The notes beneath the pieces are model-generated. The model saw nothing but the letters and a program-made list of their open reading frames with translations. It had not been told where the DNA came from and did no database searches. The position numbers and the translations under genes are program-made. Below, piece after piece: positions 1 to 5,216 of a DNA stretch of 5,216 bases (within the stretch, counting starts at the first letter, position 1; every line of letters starts with the position of its first letter). Source of the DNA: Bacilli bacterium (GTDB lineage Bacteria; Bacillota_I; Bacilli_A; RF39; UBA660); the NCBI GenBank assembly GCA_900753645.1, contig CAADZW010000166.1:1-5216 (forward strand), in the 5' to 3' direction.

Positions 1-2
1 AA

Positions 3-248
3 TATAGTCTTGCCAAAAGTGGAAGTTATTTAATTTCAAATATAGCAAGAAGTTTAGAAGAAGACATAAAATTAAATTATACAATAGATAGATTATGCGA
101 CAACTTATCGAGACATTTTCATAAATTAATAGAATATTTGCAAAATTCAACTGAATTCTTTTGTAAAAATGAAACTAAATTAGAAAATGAAACTAAATTA
201 GAAAATATATTGCTTAAAAAAACATTTTATGATATAATAAAATCATAG
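3..248 (+). CDS. 3' end of an ORF, possible truncated IS4-type transposase remnant
   Basis: An open frame runs from the left edge for 81 codons to TAG at 246-248; its start lies outside the window. The visible N-terminal part (SGSYLISNIARSLEE, then YTIDRLCDNL) resembles the N-terminal region of IS4-type DDE transposases, where a 'silencing of IARxL ... TxxRLxxNL' pattern precedes the catalytic domain. This is pattern recognition, not a search result. If it is right, the protein is broken: only about 45 residues follow this motif, they do not look like the family, and no DDE catalytic domain fits before the stop. The tail contains a six-residue tandem repeat (NETKLE twice) and is rich in Asn, Lys and Glu. 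The stop codon touches the ribosome binding site of the next gene, and a candidate promoter for that gene lies inside this frame. It could instead be the end of an unrelated intact helical protein. Confidence 0.45.
   Translation, partial: YSLAKSGSYLISNIARSLEEDIKLNYTIDRLCDNLSRHFHKLIEYLQNSTEFFCKNETKLENETKLENILLKKTFYDIIKS
171..206 (+). repeat. 18-bp tandem duplication, two copies
   Basis: Two exact copies of an 18-bp unit (171-188 and 189-206; unit gaaactaaattagaaaat) lie head to tail, and the preceding five bases (166-170) also match the end of the unit. The length is a multiple of three, so the reading frame is kept and gives NETKLE-NETKLE. It looks like a recent slippage or duplication near the 3' end of the left-edge frame. 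Confidence 0.85.
210..238 (+). promoter_or_regulatory. candidate extended -10 promoter for the membrane-anchored protein gene
   Basis: A perfect -10 hexamer TATAAT (233-238) is preceded by TGA (230-232), giving an extended -10. A partial -35, TTGCTT (210-215, 3 of 6 consensus bases), is spaced by 17 bp. Transcription would start near 245, giving a leader of about 19 nt that holds the AGAGGAG ribosome binding site (247-253). The same nine bases TGATATAAT form the murD promoter core. The site lies inside the 3' end of the upstream reading frame. In DNA this AT-rich, chance TATAAT matches are common. Confidence 0.5.
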
Positions 249-263
249 AGGAGTGGATTTTAA

Positions 264-1157
264 ATGAATAATAGAGTTTTAAAAGTTTTAGCGATTATAT
301 TTGCTATATGTACTGTTGCTTTGGTTGGCTATATAGTATATGATAAGGTTATCAAAGAACAACCTAATGTTGAAGATCATGATAAACCAGACGATCAACA
401 ACAACAAGAAGATCCTACTGAACCAGAAACACCTGATAAAGTAGAAGAAATAAGTTTAAGTGATATTGCAGTTAAAAATCTAATTGATAAATATTCTTTA
501 TATGGTTATAATAATTCATGGGAAATTTATACCGATGAAAATGTTACTGAAGATTATATACCTGATTACTTTATTCTTGGTTATGCTGGTGCTTACATTT
601 CTGCTAACTGGGATGAGTATACGCATGGATCATATGATGTAACTGATGGAAGTGGGTGTAGTGTGAAACTTGCAATTCCAGAATCAGTGCTAGATAGATA
701 TGTTGAATACTACTTTGGTGATGTTTCGTATAAACATGCAACATTCACACCATTTAGTTACACTACTGGTGAATGGGTAAGTGACCCAGTTGAATATGCT
801 TCTAATCAATACAGTTTTTGTATAGAACAAGGAGGCGGTGGATTTTACAGTTATGCGTTTGGTAATCCATATAAAGCCGAAACGATTAATGATGGCGAAA
901 AAATAAATATTTATGTTAAAACTATCTTCGTTAGTGAAGATGAAGATACTTCTGGCAAAAGTATATACGAAATTTACCGCGATTATAATTCTTACATTAA
1001 TAAAGATACAGACGGGTTGCTATATAGAGGAACTGATTTCAATTACGAAAGTTATATAGATAAAAACATTGATAAACTTAATGGTTGTAGTTATGTTTAT
1101 ACTTTTAAAAAACAGAGTGATGGCTATTATTTAAGTGGCTTTAAACAAGTAGATTAA
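264..1157 (+). CDS. hypothetical membrane-anchored, tyrosine-rich extracytoplasmic protein
   Basis: I do not recognise this 297-residue protein. It starts with a short basic segment and one hydrophobic helix (about residues 6-26, ending GYIVY), then an acidic Asp/Glu/Pro/Gln-rich linker (about 31-62, with a QQQQ run), then a globular part (about 63-297). That architecture suits a signal-anchored protein facing outward. Cys16 is inside the hydrophobic stretch and its context (FAIC) does not match a lipobox, so a lipoprotein is unlikely. The outer part has 32 tyrosines in roughly 270 residues, three cysteines (132, 186, 275) and a Gly run (190-193); I see no catalytic motif. The ATG has a good AGAGGAG site 10 nt upstream. 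Its own promoter and the terminator at 1247-1288 make it a single-gene unit. The flanking transposase-like remnant suggests an accessory gene. Binding, adhesion or wall-related roles are possible but unsupported. Confidence 0.85.
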   Translation: MNNRVLKVLAIIFAICTVALVGYIVYDKVIKEQPNVEDHDKPDDQQQQEDPTEPETPDKVEEISLSDIAVKNLIDKYSLYGYNNSWEIYTDENVTEDYIPDYFILGYAGAYISANWDEYTHGSYDVTDGSGCSVKLAIPESVLDRYVEYYFGDVSYKHATFTPFSYTTGEWVSDPVEYASNQYSFCIEQGGGGFYSYAFGNPYKAETINDGEKINIYVKTIFVSEDEDTSGKSIYEIYRDYNSYINKDTDGLLYRGTDFNYESYIDKNIDKLNGCSYVYTFKKQSDGYYLSGFKQVD

Positions 1158-1246
1158 AATTTAATCAATTTAGATAAAGCTTATAAATAGGCACACTAAG
1201 TTTTCAAAATTAACAATAGTTGAATGTTAAGAAGTTAGGCATAAAT

Positions 1247-1288
1247 AGATCAAAAAGAATAAAATAAGCATTCTTTTTGATCTTTTTC
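1247..1288 (+). terminator. intrinsic terminator after the membrane-anchored protein gene
   Basis: A perfect 14-bp inverted repeat (1247-1260 with 1270-1283; arm agatcaaaaagaat) encloses a 9-nt loop and runs straight into a T tract (1283-1287). The stem is long but AT-rich, with only three G:C pairs. It lies about 90 bp after the stop at 1157 and just before the rpsU promoter, so it separates the two transcription units. The 89 bases between the stop and the stem (1158-1246) hold nothing I can identify. Confidence 0.85.
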
Positions 1289-1309
1289 TATATAATTTAA
1301 TAAAAAGAG

Positions 1310-1338
1310 TTGTAAAATAAAGAAAAAAGTGCTATAAT
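1310..1338 (+). promoter_or_regulatory. rpsU-yqeY promoter with extended -10
   Basis: A -35 TTGTAA (1310-1315, 5 of 6... counting TTG-A-A matches, 4 strict positions) and a perfect TATAAT (1333-1338) are separated by exactly 17 bp, with TGC (1330-1332) forming an extended -10. Start of transcription is expected near 1345, leaving a leader of about 24 nt that carries an AAGGAGG ribosome binding site (1356-1362) six bases before the rpsU ATG. This is the best promoter in the window and fits a highly expressed ribosomal protein gene. Confidence 0.8.
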
Positions 1339-1368
1339 GTCAGGTAGTTATGTGGAAGGAGGGATCAT

Positions 1369-1560
1369 ATGTCTAAAGTTGTTGTCAAAAATGGCAATGT
1401 TGATAGTGCACTAAAAATGTTTAAACAAAAAAATGTCAAAGATGGCCTCCTAAAAGAAGTAAGAAAAAGAGAGCATTATAGTAAACCGGGCGAAAGAAGA
1501 AGAGAAGCAAAGAAAGAAGCAATTAAAAATAGTCGTCGTCGTGAAAAAAATTATAATTAA
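1369..1560 (+). CDS. rpsU: 30S ribosomal protein S21
   Basis: This 63-residue, very basic protein is bacterial ribosomal protein S21 (bS21), a small-subunit protein that binds near the 3' end of 16S rRNA and helps translation initiation. Diagnostic features are the N-terminal MSKVVVKNGNVDSALKMF (residues 1-18) and the central VRKREHYSKPGERRREAKK stretch (31-49), the conserved 'VRxREYYxKPxxRRR' region of the family. The C-terminal end is a basic tail with RRR at 56-58. The length is normal for S21 (about 57-70). The start is set by an ideal AAGGAGG site with 6-nt spacing. It is followed 43 bp later by yqeY, an rpsU-yqeY pairing common in Firmicutes, with a weak hairpin between them that could lower yqeY expression relative to S21. 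Confidence 0.97.
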   Translation: MSKVVVKNGNVDSALKMFKQKNVKDGLLKEVRKREHYSKPGERRREAKKEAIKNSRRREKNYN

Positions 1561-1577
1561 GCCAAATGGGCTTTTTT
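1559..1577 (+). terminator. weak intercistronic hairpin/terminator between rpsU and yqeY
   Basis: A 5-bp stem (aagcc at 1559-1563 with ggctt at 1569-1573) with a 5-nt loop is followed by six T residues (1572-1577). The left arm includes the last two bases of the rpsU stop codon. The stem is short, so partial termination with readthrough into yqeY is more likely than a full stop, especially as I see no separate promoter between 1578 and the yqeY start. Confidence 0.55.
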
Positions 1578-1603
1578 CTTAAATTAGAAAGGATAAAAAG
1601 ATT

Positions 1604-2050
1604 ATGAGAGAAAGAATAATGATCGATTTGAAAAATGCCATGAAAAACCAAAATAAGGAATTACTTAATGTAATCAGAATGGTTAAGGGAGCAATTCAGT
1701 TGGAAGAAATCAGCAAAAAAAGAGAATTAACAGATGAGGAAATGATTTCAGTGATTGCTAAGCAAATCAAAACGCGAAAAGAAACGATCGCTGATTTGGA
1801 AAAAAGTGGTCGTACTGATTTGATTAAGCAAGCTCAAAGAGAAATTGATATTTTAGAACGATACATGCCAGCGATGATGAGTGAGGATGAAATTAATCAA
1901 ACTATCGATAGTGTATTTGCCGAAGTAAATCCAACTAGTTCAGCTGATATTGGTAAAGTAATGGGAAAAATTTCACCATTGTTAAAAGGTAAAGCTGATA
2001 TGGCATTAGTCAATAGATTGGTAAAAGAAAAACTAAATAGTTTAGAATAA
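1604..2050 (+). CDS. yqeY: GatB/YqeY domain-containing protein
   Basis: This 148-residue protein belongs to the YqeY family, small cytoplasmic helical proteins whose C-terminal part is related to the tail domain of GatB (the tRNA-dependent amidotransferase subunit). A tRNA-linked helper role is suspected for the family, but its exact function is not established. Family signatures are visible: VIRMVKGAIQ (23-32), the long helical stretch KTRKETIADLEKSGR (56-70) leading to EIDILERYMP (80-89), and DIGKVMGKISPLLKGKAD (115-132) followed by NRLVKEKL (137-144). Length matches the family. The first ATG is preferred over Met6 because residues 1-10 align with the usual 'LxERIxxDxKxAMK' start and a GAAAGG site lies 11 nt upstream. 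It is probably co-transcribed with rpsU through the weak hairpin, and its unit ends at the stem starting within its own stop codon. Confidence 0.93.
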   Translation: MRERIMIDLKNAMKNQNKELLNVIRMVKGAIQLEEISKKRELTDEEMISVIAKQIKTRKETIADLEKSGRTDLIKQAQREIDILERYMPAMMSEDEINQTIDSVFAEVNPTSSADIGKVMGKISPLLKGKADMALVNRLVKEKLNSLE

Positions 2051-2080
2051 AGCAATTTAAAATAATATAAATTGCTTTTT
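2049..2080 (+). terminator. intrinsic terminator of the rpsU-yqeY unit
   Basis: An 11-bp perfect inverted repeat (2049-2059, aaagcaattta, with 2068-2078) with an 8-nt loop ends in five T residues (2076-2080). Its left arm starts with the last two bases of the yqeY stop codon, so there is no spacer between gene and terminator. Only two G:C pairs are present. Confidence 0.75.
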
Positions 2081-2094
2081 AAATGCTAAAAAAA

Positions 2095-2124
2095 TTTACT
2101 ATTTGACCCTATAAGTGATATAAT
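2095..2124 (+). promoter_or_regulatory. murD operon promoter with extended -10
   Basis: A perfect TATAAT (2119-2124) preceded by TGA (2116-2118) gives an extended -10. A partial -35, TTTACT (2095-2100, 4 of 6), lies 18 bp upstream; TTGACC at 2103-2108 looks more like a -35 but is only 10 bp away and cannot pair with this -10. The start of transcription would be near 2131, which puts the ribosome binding site GGTGAT (2131-2136) at the very 5' end of the mRNA and argues against translation from the ATG at 2129. Confidence 0.65.
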
Positions 2125-2140
2125 ATTAATGGTGATAAAA

Positions 2141-3469
2141 ATGTATGACAATAAAAAAATGTTTATCTTAGGGATGGCTAGATCTGGTTATGAGGTAGCT
2201 AAATTATTAGCTAGACATAACTGCTCAATTTTGATTACTGATATGAAAGAGCAAGACCAAGATAAAGTTGACGAATTAAGAGAATTAGGTATTAACCTAA
2301 TTGTCACTGATGTACCAGAGGAATTATTAGACAATAGTTTTGATTATGTAGTTAAAAATCCGGGAATAAAGGTAGATCATCAAGTTTGCTTAAAGGCTGA
2401 AAAATTAAAAATACCTGTTATAAATGAGTTAGAGGTTGCTTACCATTATTTACCTAAAAACACTAAAATAATAGCAATTACAGGAAGTAATGGTAAAACT
2501 ACAACTACAACTTTAACTTATGAAATATTAAGAGAGGCTAATTTACCAGTTTATTTAGGTGGTAATATTGGTTTTCCAATGAGTTCATTAATAGATAAAT
2601 TAAAGGAAAATGAAATAATCGTCATCGAATTATCAGCGCAACAATTACATGACTTTTACGATTTCAAAACAGATATTGCTATTTTAACTAATCTAACACC
2701 TGTTCATCTAGATCATTTTAAAACGTATGAGAATTATCAAAGATGCAAAAAGAAGATTTTTAATCATCATACTGCTGATGATTTAGCTATCTTAAATGGC
2801 AATGATGAGGATGTTATTAATTTAACTAATGATATTAAATCTAAAAAAGTATATTTTTCAGCTTATAAAGATTGCGATATTTATATTAAAAATGAAGCGA
2901 TCTATTATCATGAAGAAATAATAAAACTGGATGATATCAGAGTAAAAGGAAATCATAATTATGAAAACATCATGTGTGCGATTGTCGTTGCTAAACAGTT
3001 TAATGTTTCCAATGAAGTTATTAAAGAAGTTTTAAATAAATTTTCGGGAGTAGAACATCGGCTAGAATTTGTAAAAAAAGTAGCAGATAGGGAGTTTTAT
3101 AATGATTCTAAAGCAACTAATGTTACTTCCACAATAACAGCGTTGGACTCATTTGATAAACCGACAATTTTATTACTTGGCGGATTAGATAGGGGACATT
3201 CATTTGATGAGTTATTGCCTCATATGAAAAACGTTAAATTAGTTGTTTGTTATGGTCAAACTAAAGAGCGAATCAAGGAATTTTGCGATACCAATAAGAT
3301 AGAATGCTATCAAAAGGACAATTTGGCAGATTCGACTAAACTAGCTTATAATTTGTCATCTTCAGGTGATGTAATCTTGTTAAGTCCTGCTTGTGCATCT
3401 TGGGATCAATATGAAAAATTCGAAGATCGTGGCGATGATTTTAAGAGAGTTGTTGAGAAATTGAAATGA
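2141..3469 (+). CDS. murD: UDP-N-acetylmuramoyl-L-alanine--D-glutamate ligase
   Basis: MurD is the cytoplasmic ligase that uses ATP to add D-glutamate to UDP-MurNAc-L-Ala in peptidoglycan precursor synthesis. The protein is 442 residues from this ATG, normal for MurD. Numbering from this start, it shows a Rossmann-like N-terminal domain (FILGMARSG at 8-16), the ATP-binding P-loop GSNGKTTTT (115-123), NLTPVHLDH (184-192), a probable carbamylated lysine in RCKKKIF (about Lys203), KGNHNYEN (269-276), HRLEF (306-310), NDSKATN (321-327) and the C-terminal LLSPACASWDQYEKFEDRG (413-431). All key motifs are intact. An in-frame ATG at 2129 adds MVIK but lies at or before the expected transcript start; the chosen ATG has GGTGAT 4 nt upstream. 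It leads an operon: the next gene overlaps its stop by 4 bp (ATGA), then eno follows. MurD more often sits in the dcw cell-division cluster. Confidence 0.96.
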   Translation: MYDNKKMFILGMARSGYEVAKLLARHNCSILITDMKEQDQDKVDELRELGINLIVTDVPEELLDNSFDYVVKNPGIKVDHQVCLKAEKLKIPVINELEVAYHYLPKNTKIIAITGSNGKTTTTTLTYEILREANLPVYLGGNIGFPMSSLIDKLKENEIIVIELSAQQLHDFYDFKTDIAILTNLTPVHLDHFKTYENYQRCKKKIFNHHTADDLAILNGNDEDVINLTNDIKSKKVYFSAYKDCDIYIKNEAIYYHEEIIKLDDIRVKGNHNYENIMCAIVVAKQFNVSNEVIKEVLNKFSGVEHRLEFVKKVADREFYNDSKATNVTSTITALDSFDKPTILLLGGLDRGHSFDELLPHMKNVKLVVCYGQTKERIKEFCDTNKIECYQKDNLADSTKLAYNLSSSGDVILLSPACASWDQYEKFEDRGDDFKRVVEKLK

Positions 3470-3912
3470 TAATTAAAAGTAAAGGAATTGTTAATGGGAC
3501 AATCGATGATAAATATGGTAAAAGAGGTAATATCGATTTATCAATACCATTAGAGTTTAGCGAGTATCCAAGCAATACTAAGTCCTTTGCAGTTATTGTC
3601 GAGGATTTTGACGCAATGCCAGTTTGTGGTCATGATTTTATTCATTGGTTAGTCGCTAATTTAGACAAACCATATCTAGAAGAAAATGCTAGTTTAAATG
3701 AGCATAACTTCATCGAAGGAAAAAACGATTTTAATCGTAATAACTATGGCGGTATGGCTCCACCTGATAGACCACACTATTATGATATAACGGTCTATGC
3801 TTTAGATTGTTTTCTAGAAATAAAAAATGGTTTTAGTTATCAAGAATTAAAAGATAAAATGGCTAGTCATGTGTTAGATAGTGCTAATATAAAAGGATTA
3901 TATAGAAATTAA
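3466..3912 (+). CDS. YbhB/YbcL family (PEBP-like) protein
   Basis: This 148-residue protein fits the bacterial YbhB/YbcL branch of the phosphatidylethanolamine-binding protein (PEBP) superfamily, small ligand-binding beta proteins whose bacterial role is poorly known. Seen directly: the first signature FAVIVEDFDAMP (41-52), corresponding to the family's 'DPDAP' site, followed by HDFIHWLVANL (56-66) with the conserved His-Trp, and the second signature YGGMAPPDRPHYYDITVYALD (spanning 94-114), equivalent to 'GPxPPxGxHRY'. In the first motif Pro of DPD is replaced by Phe (D-F-D), a modest variation. There is no signal peptide, so a cytoplasmic location is inferred. Its ATG overlaps the murD TGA (ATGA) and no good ribosome binding site precedes it, suggesting translational coupling to murD. 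It is 12 bp upstream of the preferred eno start, so all three genes are likely on one mRNA. Confidence 0.9.
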   Translation: MIIKSKGIVNGTIDDKYGKRGNIDLSIPLEFSEYPSNTKSFAVIVEDFDAMPVCGHDFIHWLVANLDKPYLEENASLNEHNFIEGKNDFNRNNYGGMAPPDRPHYYDITVYALDCFLEIKNGFSYQELKDKMASHVLDSANIKGLYRN

Positions 3913-5162
<1,250 letters not shown>

Positions 5163-5163
5163 G

Positions 5164-5176
5164 ACATTTTAAATGT
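5164..5176. repeat. small palindrome downstream of eno, possible operator or chance
   Basis: ACATTT-T-AAATGT is a perfect 6-bp inverted repeat around one base, nested in a wider GACAT...ATGTC pair (5163-5187). It starts right after the eno terminator T-run, and TTGACA (5161-5166) overlaps its edge. A one-base centre suits a dimeric protein-binding site better than an RNA hairpin. No convincing -10 follows at the right distance, and the next gene is outside the window. Confidence 0.25.
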
Positions 5177-5216
5177 AAATTTATGTCTACTTTTAAACTA
5201 AAATATTGACTTAAGG

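Noticed and set aside
171..206. CRISPR-like or regulatory repeat array
   Set aside because: There are only two adjacent 18-bp copies with no spacers and they keep the reading frame, so this is a simple tandem duplication.
251..330. Lipoprotein signal at Cys16 of the 297-residue protein
   Set aside because: The residues before Cys (FAI) do not match a lipobox and the cysteine is inside the hydrophobic helix, so a signal anchor is the better reading.
1158..1246. Possible small RNA or riboswitch between the surface-protein gene and its terminator
   Set aside because: Only a short direct repeat (taggca) is seen; there is no convincing fold, promoter or known motif.
2103..2124. TTGACC as the -35 of the murD promoter
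   Set aside because: The spacer to TATAAT is only 10 bp, too short for a sigma-70-type promoter; TTTACT at 2095-2100 fits better.
2129..2140. Upstream ATG as the murD start
   Set aside because: It sits only 5 bases after the -10 hexamer, has no SD, and the GGTGAT site lies between it and the better ATG at 2141.

Overview
The window is AT-rich chromosomal DNA from a low-GC Firmicutes-type bacterium. It has AT-biased codon use (TTA Leu, AGA Arg), strong GGAGG/GGTGAT ribosome binding sites and short intrinsic terminators. TGG is read as Trp and TGA is used as a stop (murD), so the code is the standard bacterial one and this is not a Mycoplasma-type genome. A functional-looking MurD implies a peptidoglycan wall. 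A compact, gut-type member of the Bacilli (Erysipelotrichia/RF39-like) is my best guess, but nothing here fixes the species.

Layout: (1) 3-248 is the 3' end of an open reading frame cut by the window edge. It looks like the N-terminal part of an IS4-type transposase and carries a short tandem duplication near its end. (2) 264-1157 encodes an unrecognised membrane-anchored, tyrosine-rich extracytoplasmic protein. It has its own candidate promoter (inside the preceding reading frame) and a clear downstream terminator. (3) 1310-2080 is the rpsU-yqeY unit: an extended -10 promoter, ribosomal protein S21, a weak intercistronic hairpin, the GatB/YqeY-domain protein and a terminator. (4) 2095-5162 is a three-gene operon: murD (muramyl-peptide ligase), a PEBP/YbhB-family protein whose start overlaps the murD stop, and eno (enolase), closed by a terminator whose 5' arm lies in the last eno codons. 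(5) 5163-5216 is the start of the next intergenic region, with a small palindrome.

Functionally, the right-hand 4 kb is housekeeping: translation (S21, with YqeY as a tRNA/GatB-related helper), cell-wall precursor synthesis and glycolysis. Every gene reads in the + direction, and three candidate promoters plus four hairpin terminators divide the window into three transcription units. I found no CRISPR array, tRNA, rRNA, riboswitch, prophage or defence system, and I do not claim a new system. The points worth a second look are the murD-PEBP-eno grouping, the orphan surface protein beside a transposase-like remnant, the short enolase C-terminus, and the repeated overlap of terminators with stop codons.
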